From SLQH01 sp964612995 (GTDB taxonomy: Bacteria > Planctomycetota > UBA11346): a stretch of DNA of 15,017 bases. Every line of letters starts with the position of its first letter. The first letter of the stretch is position 1. The stretch lies in contig CAZTGE010000103.1 in assembly GCA_964612995.1 (NCBI GenBank), forward strand, positions 1 through 15,017, in the 5' to 3' direction. Made by a program: the position numbers and the translations under genes. Positions 6,635-13,474 of this stretch are shown here, piece by piece. The notes below the pieces were generated by a model. It worked only from the letters and a program-made list of their open reading frames with translations, was not told where the DNA came from and searched no databases.

Positions 6635-6883
6635 TGCCAATGTGCCGGGCTTGCACCTTGACCGCCCCGTCGTGCTGTGAGGCTGGTCACGCAGATGCCT
6701 GCCTGCCACGAAACACGTGTTCACCGCCCTGCGCCCGACACCTCGAGTGTACGAGGAAATCCCTTTACTCGCTTGGCTTGGCTCGTTGAATCCCCGACCC
6801 GATGAACTGCGCCAGTGAAGCTTGTCATCCCCGCCCGCTCCGGCCGATCGACCGCCCGAGCGCCCGGCCCATGCGAGCTGCCG
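6635..6883 (+). promoter_or_regulatory. Gene-free leader upstream of the rnf operon
   Basis: Together with the repeat, positions 6439-6883 hold no convincing gene. This part probably contains the rnf promoter, because it lies between an isolated gene and the first gene of a tightly packed operon. Two small symmetric sites are visible: the perfect 10-bp palindrome AACACGTGTT at 6712-6721, and a short hairpin CCTCG-agtgta-CGAGG at 6741-6756. I could not find a good -35/-10 pair or a sigma-54 -24/-12 site. The operator role of the palindrome is a guess. Confidence 0.35.
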
Positions 6884-7237
6884 ATGTCTGAGCCCGCCGG
6901 CGATCGCCCTGGGCCGTCGGACGCCCCCCTGTGCACGGGCGACTGCACCAGCTGCGGCCACACCGGTACCCACCTCGACGAACACGCCATGCCCACCCAT
7001 ACGCCCGGCCCCTTCGCCGGCCCCGGGCTGGCGCTGCGCGCGCTGGTGTTCTTCGGCGCCCCGGTCTGCTGCCTGATCGCCGCCACCCTGCTCCTGCGCT
7101 CCCTGCGGCCCGAGGCCACGGACTCGCTCCAGCTCGCGGTCGCACTCGGCGCGCTCGGTCTCGGGGTCGCTGGCGGGGCGCTGTTCGCCCGCCTCCCCAG
7201 CCACCGCGAACCGCGAGGCCCTGTCCATGTCGAGTAG
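6884..7237 (+). CDS. Short RseC-like two-helix membrane protein with N-terminal Cys cluster
   Basis: A 117-aa protein directly upstream of, and overlapping by 11 nt, rnfC. It has a short N-terminal cysteine motif (LCTGDCTSCGHTG, residues 16-28), then two membrane helices, about 52-72 (with a central Pro, FFGAPVCCLIAATLLL) and about 81-102 (VALGALGLGVAGGALFARL). This layout, with a Cys cluster and then two helices (a Pro in the first, a Gly-rich second ending in AR), matches E. coli RseC, which acts with the Rsx/Rnf complex in reducing SoxR. RseC is about 159 aa, and here the N-terminal domain is much reduced. The assignment rests on topology and position rather than strong sequence identity. 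ATG 6884 is chosen; GTG 6815 is in frame upstream but reads through Pro/Arg-rich sequence. Confidence 0.6.
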   Translation: MSEPAGDRPGPSDAPLCTGDCTSCGHTGTHLDEHAMPTHTPGPFAGPGLALRALVFFGAPVCCLIAATLLLRSLRPEATDSLQLAVALGALGLGVAGGALFARLPSHREPRGPVHVE

Positions 7238-8606
7238 CACCATCCGCCCGAGCACGGGTTCCGGCTCCTTCGAACGCGGCATCCACCCGGACCCCTCCAA
7301 GAACCTGGCCGCAGGCATGCCGATCGAGGTGCTGCCCAATCCGGGGCTGCTGACCCTGCCACTGCTGCAGCACATCGGGGCCAGCTCGAAGTCGCTGGTG
7401 CAGCCGCGCACCGCGGTGGATGCCGGCCAGGCCCTGAGCGAACCGGACGGATTCGTTTCCGCCGGGGTGCACGCCCCGCTCGCCGGGACCACGGTCAAGG
7501 AGACCCACGTCACCATCGCTTCCGGCCGTCATCTCACCGCGATCCCGGTCAAGACCGGCGACGAGAACCGCTCCGGACATGAGCTGTTCCAAGCGGTGCT
7601 CGGCGGCGACTGGGACCCGAGCCCGATCGCGACGCTCGAGGCGAAGGACATCGCCGTACGCGTCGGCGCCGCCGGCGTGGTCGGCATGGGCGGCGCGGCC
7701 TTCCCGACCCATGTCAAGCTCACCCCCAACCCGGACCGTCCGGTCGACACCATTCTCGTCAACGGCTGCGAATGCGAACCCTACCTCTGCGCCGACTATC
7801 GGGTGATGCTCGAGGCGGCGCGGCCGGTGGTCGTCGGCGCCCTGATCGCCGCCCGCGCCCAGAGCGCGAAGCAGGTGGTGCTCGCGACCGAGGCCGACAA
7901 GCACGACGCGCTCGACGCCCTGCGCGCCGCCGCGCGTGAACTCGCCGGGACCCTCGATGGGGTCGAGATCAGGGTCCAGTCGCTCGACGCCCGCTATCCG
8001 ATGGGCGGCGAGAAACAGACCGTTCGCGCGTCGGTCGGCCGGACCATCCCCGAGGGCGGGCTGCCGCTCGACGTGGGGGTGGTGGTGATCAACGTCGGCA
8101 CCGCGGTGGCCGTCGCCGGCGCCGTGCTGCGCGAGCGACCGCTGACCCATCGCGTGCTCTCGGTCACCGGCCGGGGCATCCGTCAGCCCAAGAACCTGCT
8201 GGTGCCCATCGGCGTCGATGTGGCCACGATCGTCGAGCACTGCGGCGGGCTGCTGCCGCAGGCCGAGCGGGTGGTCGCCGGCGGGCCGATGATGGGCTTC
8301 ACCCTCGGCTCGCTCGCCGCCCCGGTGACCAAGGGCACCAGCGGGATCACCGTGCTCACCGCGGCCGAGGCCAGGCGCTCACCACGCACCAACTGCATCC
8401 GTTGCGGTCGCTGCGTCGACGTCTGCCCGCTGCGCCTGGTGCCCCAACGCCTGGCCCTGGCCAGCGAACACGAGAACTGGTCCCTGGCCAAAGCCTATCA
8501 CCTGCGCCACTGCATGGAGTGCGGCTGCTGCGCCTACACCTGCCCTGCCGGCATCCCCCTGGTCCAGCTGATGCGCACGGGCAAGGCCTGCATGCCGCGC
8601 GACTGA
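7227..8606 (+). CDS. rnfC: Rnf complex subunit RnfC
   Basis: The peripheral, cytoplasmic NAD(H)-interacting subunit of the ferredoxin:NAD+ oxidoreductase Rnf. At 459 aa it matches short RnfC proteins and lacks the long Ala/Lys-rich tail of E. coli RsxC. The nucleotide/flavin-binding region GVVGMGGAAFPTHVKL is at about residues 150-165, followed by the NGCECEPYLCADYR motif. Two 4Fe-4S ferredoxin motifs close the protein: C390, C393, C396, C400 and C429, C432, C435, C439. The N-terminus has the typical FERGIHPDPSKN stretch. It overlaps the upstream RseC-like gene by 11 nt and is followed by rnfD after 30 nt, making it the first rnf gene of the operon. Confidence 0.97.
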   Translation: MSSSTIRPSTGSGSFERGIHPDPSKNLAAGMPIEVLPNPGLLTLPLLQHIGASSKSLVQPRTAVDAGQALSEPDGFVSAGVHAPLAGTTVKETHVTIASGRHLTAIPVKTGDENRSGHELFQAVLGGDWDPSPIATLEAKDIAVRVGAAGVVGMGGAAFPTHVKLTPNPDRPVDTILVNGCECEPYLCADYRVMLEAARPVVVGALIAARAQSAKQVVLATEADKHDALDALRAAARELAGTLDGVEIRVQSLDARYPMGGEKQTVRASVGRTIPEGGLPLDVGVVVINVGTAVAVAGAVLRERPLTHRVLSVTGRGIRQPKNLLVPIGVDVATIVEHCGGLLPQAERVVAGGPMMGFTLGSLAAPVTKGTSGITVLTAAEARRSPRTNCIRCGRCVDVCPLRLVPQRLALASEHENWSLAKAYHLRHCMECGCCAYTCPAGIPLVQLMRTGKACMPRD

Positions 8607-8636
8607 CACCGCCGAACCGATGGAATCGACCGCCCC

Positions 8637-9635
8637 ATGAGCGACGACACCAAATCGATTGACGACCTGCTGGTCGGACCATCGCCCCACGTGCATGACA
8701 CCACGCTGAGCACGCGTTCGGTGATGGCCTACGTGCTCATCGGTCTGGCACCGGTGGTGGTGGCCGCGATCTGGTTCTTCGGCCTGATGGCCATCAAGCA
8801 GCTGGTGATCATCACCGCGGCCTGTCTCGCCTTCGAATGGCTGTTCACCCGCATGCGCGGCCGGCGTGCCAGCCTCGACGACTGCTCGGCCGCGGTCACC
8901 GGCGTGATCCTGGCCCTGAGCCTGCCCGGCAACGCGCCCTGGTACATCGGCGTGATCGCGGCGATGATCGCCATCGGTCTGGGCAAGGTGGTCTTCGGCG
9001 GCCTGGGGATGAACCTGTTCAACCCGGCGATGGTCGGGCGCGCCTTCGTGACCATCGCCTTTGCCAAGGCGATGGGCAAGTCCGGCTACTTCGATGTCCT
9101 CTCCCAGGCCACCCCCCTGTCCTGGGAAGGCACCGACCTGCCGGCCAGCCGCGTGCTGTTCCTCGGCAACCACAACGGCTCGCTCGGCGAGGTCAGCGTG
9201 CTCGCCAGCCTCGTCGGCGGGCTCTACCTCTGTCTCAAGCGCATCGCCGCCTGGGAGATCCCCGTCGCCATCATCCTCTCGATGTGCGCGTTCAGCGTGC
9301 TCGGGCAGCTGCTCGGCCGCAGCCTCGATCCCGAGGCGACGCTGCTGAGCCTGCATCTGCGCATCGATCAGGCGCTGTTCAGCGGCGCACTGGTTTTCGG
9401 CGCCTTCTTCATCGCCACCGACCCGGTGACCAACCCGATGACCCGTCGTGGTCGGGTGCTTTTCGGCATCCTCGTCGCCTTTTTCGTCTGGGTCATCCGG
9501 GCGCTCTCCGGCTATCCCGAAGGCTTCATGTTCGCCATTCTCATCGTCAACAGCCTGGTGCCGCTGATCAACCGCCTGACCATCCCCAAGGTGGTCGGCC
9601 AACGCCGGCCCGTAGTCCAGGAGGCGGCCGTATGA
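8637..9635 (+). CDS. rnfD: Rnf complex subunit RnfD
   Basis: The integral membrane flavoprotein subunit of Rnf, homologous to NqrB. The 332-aa protein has many membrane helices, the conserved GGLGMNLFNPAMVGRAF segment, and the motif SQATPLS where Thr159 is the expected site of covalent FMN attachment through a phosphoester. Length is normal for the family. The stop overlaps the rnfG start as ATGA, showing coupling. FMN attachment needs an ApbE-type flavin transferase, and none is present in this window. Confidence 0.97.
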   Translation: MSDDTKSIDDLLVGPSPHVHDTTLSTRSVMAYVLIGLAPVVVAAIWFFGLMAIKQLVIITAACLAFEWLFTRMRGRRASLDDCSAAVTGVILALSLPGNAPWYIGVIAAMIAIGLGKVVFGGLGMNLFNPAMVGRAFVTIAFAKAMGKSGYFDVLSQATPLSWEGTDLPASRVLFLGNHNGSLGEVSVLASLVGGLYLCLKRIAAWEIPVAIILSMCAFSVLGQLLGRSLDPEATLLSLHLRIDQALFSGALVFGAFFIATDPVTNPMTRRGRVLFGILVAFFVWVIRALSGYPEGFMFAILIVNSLVPLINRLTIPKVVGQRRPVVQEAAV

Positions 9636-10414
9636 CCCCGCCAGCAGCCAATGAACCCGAGAACCGTGAGGCGACCGACCCCGCGATGGTCGTACGCGGC
9701 GATGAGATGGCGGCCGTCGCCCGCGCCACCAGCGAAGGCGCCACCGCCGCGCCGCGCAGCAACTACATCGCCCAGGCCTGGCTGGTGCTGGTGCTCGCGC
9801 TTGTCTTCGCCAGCGGTCTGGCCGCGGTGCAGATCACCCTCGGCCCGCTGATCGCCGCCAACAAGGTAGCCGAGACCCGACGCCTGGCGCCCGAGCTGCT
9901 CGGCCGCGAAAGAGTCGAACTCGAACAGACCGAGGTCGCCGGACGCAAGGTCTTCCGCGCTTCCGCCGACGGCGCGACCGTCGGCTGGATCGTACCTGTC
10001 GCCGGACAGGGCTTTGCCGATACCATCGAGCTCATCGCCGCACTCGATGCGCCGGCGCAGACCCTGCTCGGCACGCGGGTGATCGACCAGAAGGAGACCC
10101 CAGGCCTCGGCGACGACATCACCAGGCCCGCCTTCACCGGCCTCTTCGCCGACATCCCGGCCACGGCCACGCTGCGCGCGGTCAAAGACGGCGAAGGACC
10201 CGGCGCGATCCAGGCGATCACCGGAGCCACCATCTCTTCGCAGGCGGTCTGCGCCGCGCTCAACCAGCTACTCGGTGATGCGGACTTCCGCGCTGCACTC
10301 GCGGCGGCGGCAGACACCGCGGTCACGACACCGGATCCCGCGTCCCCGGGCGCGCCGGACCCGAGGGCCGCGGCCGAGGCAGCCGAGCCGGCTGACGAAC
10401 AAGGAGCTCGCTGA
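9632..10414 (+). CDS. rnfG: Rnf complex subunit RnfG
   Basis: The membrane-anchored, periplasm-facing flavoprotein subunit, homologous to NqrC. The single membrane anchor is at about residues 47-70. The FMN-binding domain follows, with the conserved KETPGLGDDI and the attachment motif TGATISS, where Thr200 should carry FMN. The 260-aa protein has two unusual low-complexity ends: about 40 residues before the anchor, and an Ala/Pro/Glu-rich tail after residue 225. Start ATG 9632 has a strong ribosome site (AGGAGG at 9619-9624) and overlaps the rnfD stop by 4 nt. It ends 1 nt before rnfE. Confidence 0.95.
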   Translation: MTPPAANEPENREATDPAMVVRGDEMAAVARATSEGATAAPRSNYIAQAWLVLVLALVFASGLAAVQITLGPLIAANKVAETRRLAPELLGRERVELEQTEVAGRKVFRASADGATVGWIVPVAGQGFADTIELIAALDAPAQTLLGTRVIDQKETPGLGDDITRPAFTGLFADIPATATLRAVKDGEGPGAIQAITGATISSQAVCAALNQLLGDADFRAALAAAADTAVTTPDPASPGAPDPRAAAEAAEPADEQGAR

Positions 10415-10415
10415 C

Positions 10416-11054
10416 ATGCCCGAGCCCGATGGCCCCACCCCCGGCGAGCGGTTCATCAACGGCATCCTGCCCGAGAACCCGGTCTACGCCCAGCTCCTGG
10501 GCATGTGCCCGGTGCTCGCGGTGACCAACAACATGCAGGCGGCGATGACCATGGCCGGCGCGACCGCCTTCGTGCTGCTGATGGCCAACACCCTCATCAG
10601 CCTCATCCGCGGCTACCTCAAGGCCCACCTGCGCATCCTCGTCTTCACCCTGACCATCGCCACCTTCGTCACCCTGGTCGACCGCCTCCTCGCCGCCTAC
10701 ATGTACCAGATGAGCAAGCAGCTGGGCCCCTACATCCCGCTGATCATCGTCAACTGCCTGATCATCAGCCGCTGCGAGATCTGCGCCTCCAAGCAACGCA
10801 CCCGTACCGCGATCACCGACGCCCTGGGCATGGGCCTCGGCTTCGCCCTCGCGTTGGCCTCGATCGCCAGCGTCCGCGAACTGCTCGGCAGCGGTACCTG
10901 GTTCGGCCTGCCGGTGCTCAGCCCCGCCGACTGGCCCGCGTGGACGGTGATGGTATTGCCGCCCGGCGCCTTCTTCGCCCTGGGTATCCTGCTCGGGCTG
11001 GTCACCTGGATCGCCACCCTGCGCGTCCGCACCGAGAAGACCCGGGAGGCCTGA
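10416..11054 (+). CDS. rnfE: Rnf complex subunit RnfE
   Basis: An integral membrane core subunit (NqrD-like) of 212 aa with about six helices. The conserved elements are ENPVYAQLLGMCPVLAVTN near the N-terminus and PLIIVNCLIISRCE in the middle. Their cysteines are thought to hold a membrane-buried iron-sulfur centre together with RnfA. RnfA and RnfE are paralogues of opposite membrane orientation. ATG 10416 follows an AAGGAG ribosome site at 10401-10406 and lies one base after the rnfG stop. Confidence 0.97.
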   Translation: MPEPDGPTPGERFINGILPENPVYAQLLGMCPVLAVTNNMQAAMTMAGATAFVLLMANTLISLIRGYLKAHLRILVFTLTIATFVTLVDRLLAAYMYQMSKQLGPYIPLIIVNCLIISRCEICASKQRTRTAITDALGMGLGFALALASIASVRELLGSGTWFGLPVLSPADWPAWTVMVLPPGAFFALGILLGLVTWIATLRVRTEKTREA

Positions 11055-11056
11055 GC

Positions 11057-11764
11057 ATGGATCACATCATCACGCTGTTCATCCTCGGTATCTCCACCGC
11101 GCTGATCAACAACTACGTGCTGCACTATTTCGTCGGCATCTGTCCCTTCCTCGGCGTCAGCCGTCGGGTCGACATGGCCGTGGGCATGGGCGCCGCGGTG
11201 ATCTTCGTCACCACCATCGCCTGCCTGCTGTCCTGGATCTTCACCCACTTCCTGCTCCTGCCGGGCGCGCCGGTATCGCAGGCGGTCTGGCTCGCGCTCG
11301 GCGGCGACCCCGAGACCCAGGTCGACCTCTCGATCCTCAGCTACCTCGTCTACATCTTCGTCATCGCCAGTTCGGTCCAACTGGTGGAGATGTATGTGCG
11401 CAAGTTCTTCCCGCCGCTGTACAAGAGTTTCGGCGTGTTCCTGCCGCTGATCACCACCAACTGCGCCATTCTCTTCGCCTGCCTCGAAATCCTCAAATAC
11501 CTCCGCGGCGACGGCTATATGGGCCGGGACTTCGGCATCGACAGCGCCCTGGTGCTCGCGCTCTCCGCCGGGCTCGGCTTCACCATCGCCATCGTCATCA
11601 TGGCCGGCCTGCGCGAGGAATTGGACATGTGCGACGTGCCCGCGCCCCTGCGTGGTCCGGGCATCGCCCTGATCGTCGCCGGCATCCTCGCGCTGGCGTT
11701 CATGGGCTTCACCGGCATCGACCGCAACCTCGGGCAGCTGTTGCTCCAAGGAGGTGGCAAGTGA
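11057..11764 (+). CDS. rnfA: Rnf complex subunit RnfA
   Basis: An integral membrane core subunit (NqrE-like) of 235 aa, somewhat longer than the roughly 193 aa of E. coli RsxA. Conserved segments are NNYVLHYFVGICPFLGVS and PLITTNCAILFACLE, holding the cysteines paired with those of RnfE. The extra length comes from the loop LLPGAPVSQAVWLALGGDPE (about residues 67-90) and from a longer C-terminal region. It starts 2 nt after rnfE, with GGGAGG at 11044-11049 as ribosome site, and overlaps rnfB by 4 nt (GTGA). Confidence 0.96.
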   Translation: MDHIITLFILGISTALINNYVLHYFVGICPFLGVSRRVDMAVGMGAAVIFVTTIACLLSWIFTHFLLLPGAPVSQAVWLALGGDPETQVDLSILSYLVYIFVIASSVQLVEMYVRKFFPPLYKSFGVFLPLITTNCAILFACLEILKYLRGDGYMGRDFGIDSALVLALSAGLGFTIAIVIMAGLREELDMCDVPAPLRGPGIALIVAGILALAFMGFTGIDRNLGQLLLQGGGK

Positions 11765-12672
11765 GCATCACCCTGGTCACCGTGATCCTCGCCGCCGCGG
11801 CGATGCTCGGCCTCGCGCTGGTCATGGCTTTCGTCCTCGGCTGGGCCAACCGTGCCTTCCACGTCCCCGTCGATCCGCGCGTCGAGAAGATCAACGAGGT
11901 CCTGCCCGGCGCCAACTGCGGCGCCTGCGGTTACATCGGCTGCGGCGAATACGCCGAAGCGCTGATCGACCCCGATGTCGAGGTCACCCTGTGCCCGGTC
12001 GGCGGCCAGGCCTGCGCCATGGCCATCGCCGATATCCTCGGCCGCGAGACCGGCAAGAACTGGCCCATGCGCGCGGTGGTCCACTGCAGCGCCGGCTACG
12101 ACAAGCGCCTCCAGCGCCGCAGCTACACCGGCGATGCGACCTGTCAGGCCGCGAACATGGTCAGCGGAGTCCAGGGCTGCACCTATGGCTGCCTCGGCTT
12201 CGGCGACTGCCAACGCAGCTGCCCCTTCGATGCGATCCACGTGGTCAATGGCCTGGCGAGCGTCGACTACGAGAAATGCGTCGGCTGCAGCAAGTGCGCC
12301 GCCGCCTGTCCGCGCAACATCATCAGCATGGTCCCGTTCAAGGCCGACCGCATCCTCGCCGTCACCTGCTGCAACCAGGACTTCGGCAAGGAGGTCACCA
12401 GCGTGTGCCTGGTCGGCTGCATCGGTTGCAAGATGTGCACCAAGCAGCACGAGATCATCGAGATGGAGGGCAACGTGCCCGTCATCGACTACGGTGCCTA
12501 CGAGCCGGATTCGGACTTCACGACCGTGATCGACAAATGCCCGCGCGAGAGCATGGTGTGGCTGGGCAAGCCGACACCCGCAGACGTCGCCGCGGCCGCA
12601 GACATGCCCAGCCCCGGCGTGGCCACGGCCGATTTCAAGACCACGGTGGACAACGCCGACTGGCGCGGCTGA
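11761..12672 (+). CDS. rnfB: Rnf complex subunit RnfB, long multi-cluster form
   Basis: The ferredoxin-interacting iron-sulfur subunit, anchored by one N-terminal helix (about residues 3-28). The 303-aa protein is much longer than E. coli RsxB (192 aa) and matches the long RnfB of anaerobes such as Acetobacterium. The first 4Fe-4S site is C53, C56, C61, C78. A second cysteine-rich motif (CTYGCLGFGDCQRSCPFDAI) has C140, C144, C150, C154, a ferredoxin motif has C173, C176, C179, C183, and a C-terminal set includes C203/C204, C216, C220, C223, C226. This fits several clusters that relay electrons from ferredoxin towards the membrane. The GTG start at 11761 has a near-perfect ribosome site AAGGAGG (11748-11754) and overlaps the rnfA stop. 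A strong hairpin follows the stop. Confidence 0.96.
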   Translation: MSITLVTVILAAAAMLGLALVMAFVLGWANRAFHVPVDPRVEKINEVLPGANCGACGYIGCGEYAEALIDPDVEVTLCPVGGQACAMAIADILGRETGKNWPMRAVVHCSAGYDKRLQRRSYTGDATCQAANMVSGVQGCTYGCLGFGDCQRSCPFDAIHVVNGLASVDYEKCVGCSKCAAACPRNIISMVPFKADRILAVTCCNQDFGKEVTSVCLVGCIGCKMCTKQHEIIEMEGNVPVIDYGAYEPDSDFTTVIDKCPRESMVWLGKPTPADVAAAADMPSPGVATADFKTTVDNADWRG

Positions 12673-12676
12673 GCGC

Positions 12677-12702
12677 CCTTCCCGGCGTCCCCGCCGGGAA
12701 GG
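12677..12702 (+). promoter_or_regulatory. Perfect 11-bp hairpin between rnfB and the kinase gene
   Basis: Left arm ccttcccggcg (12677-12687), loop tccc, right arm cgccgggaagg (12692-12702), a perfect 11-bp stem. No T-run follows, so it is a poor intrinsic terminator. The right arm contains part of the AAGGAA ribosome site (12699-12704) of the downstream kinase gene, so the folded RNA would hide that site. It may also protect the 3' end of the rnf message or attenuate read-through. The structure is seen directly; the function is inferred. Confidence 0.7.
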
Positions 12703-12709
12703 AACCGAC

Positions 12710-13468
12710 ATGGCCGATGCCGCCCCCTCCGGACGCCTGCTGCTGCTCTGCGGCCCCTCCTGCGCCGGCAAGAGCCCGCTGATCAAGGCGCTCGATCGCA
12801 TCCACCCCGAGGTCCTCGCCGAGGTCCAACCCCTGGTGCTCTACAACAGCCGCGCTCCGCGCCCCGGCGAACGCGATGGGGTCGATTACCACTTCCGCTC
12901 GCGCGAACAGATCGAGGCGCTGCGCGAAGCGCCCGAGCACGTGGTGCTGCAGGTCCGGGCCGACCTCCAGGCGCTCGACGTCGCCGCGCTGCGCAGACAG
13001 CTCACGCAGGGCGATGTCCTGTTCGAAGGCAACCCGCAGATCGGTGGCCAGCTGCTCGACGACGCCCGCCTCGCAGGCATCGCGCGCTGCAGCGCCTTCC
13101 TCAGCCCACTCGGGCGCGCCGACATCGAGGCCTTGCGTGCATCTCTCAGCACGATCGACCTGCGCAAGCTGGTCTGCGAGATGATGCGGCGCAAGCTGCT
13201 CCGGCGCACCCGCAAACAGAAGGGCGAGCTCGCACTCGGCGACCTGCAGGACATCGAGGCCCGCTGCACCAGCGCCTTCGGCGAACTCGAACAGGCGCAC
13301 CGCTTCGGCCATGTGATCCCCTGCCAGGACGGCGAGGACAGCGACAACTGGGAGGTTTTCCATCACCCGATCGGGGCGGCCCGCCGGGCGATGGAGACCT
13401 TCGCCGCGCTGGTCCGCGGTCAACAGACCGCGGACGCCGAACGCTGGAGCCCGGAACTGCTCGCCTGA
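12710..13468 (+). CDS. Guanylate-kinase-like P-loop protein
   Basis: A 252-aa P-loop protein. Walker A is GPSCAGKSP (residues 15-23, K21), with Pro in place of the usual Thr/Ser after GKS. The segment NSRAPRPGERDGVDYHF (about residues 46-62) matches the guanylate kinase GMP-binding motif (TTRxPRPGExxGxDYxF), so a nucleotide monophosphate kinase fold is likely. The next part differs from ordinary Gmk: the YGT motif is not found and the sequence reads VVLQVRADLQALDVAALRRQL. The later helical region RKLVCEMMRRKLLRRTRKQKG may be a lid. It is longer than Gmk (about 207 aa), so it is probably not the housekeeping enzyme. The substrate is unknown. It follows rnfB by 37 nt, in the same direction, with a hairpin over its ribosome site. 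Confidence 0.75.
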   Translation: MADAAPSGRLLLLCGPSCAGKSPLIKALDRIHPEVLAEVQPLVLYNSRAPRPGERDGVDYHFRSREQIEALREAPEHVVLQVRADLQALDVAALRRQLTQGDVLFEGNPQIGGQLLDDARLAGIARCSAFLSPLGRADIEALRASLSTIDLRKLVCEMMRRKLLRRTRKQKGELALGDLQDIEARCTSAFGELEQAHRFGHVIPCQDGEDSDNWEVFHHPIGAARRAMETFAALVRGQQTADAERWSPELLA

Positions 13469-13474
13469 GAGCCC

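Noticed and set aside
4726..6690. A 654-codon open frame on the minus strand opposite the protease gene
   Set aside because: It is antisense to clear M48 motifs, its composition (Gln, Gly, Val, Arg-rich) is typical of a high-GC shadow frame, and it reads Leu-Phe repeats through the GAACAG array.
6760..6800. Sigma-54 promoter or NifA site before rnf
   Set aside because: TTGGCTTGGCTCGTTGAAT resembles parts of the -24/-12 pattern, but the GG and GC are not correctly spaced, and no TGT-N10-ACA site was found.
6825..8240. A 471-codon open frame on the minus strand opposite rnfC and the leader
   Set aside because: It is antisense to well-supported RnfC, is His/Asp/Arg-rich without domain character, and crosses the intergenic leader.
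12677..12702. Intrinsic terminator of the rnf operon
   Set aside because: The stem is strong but no T-run follows, and it overlaps the next gene's ribosome site; recorded as a regulatory hairpin instead.
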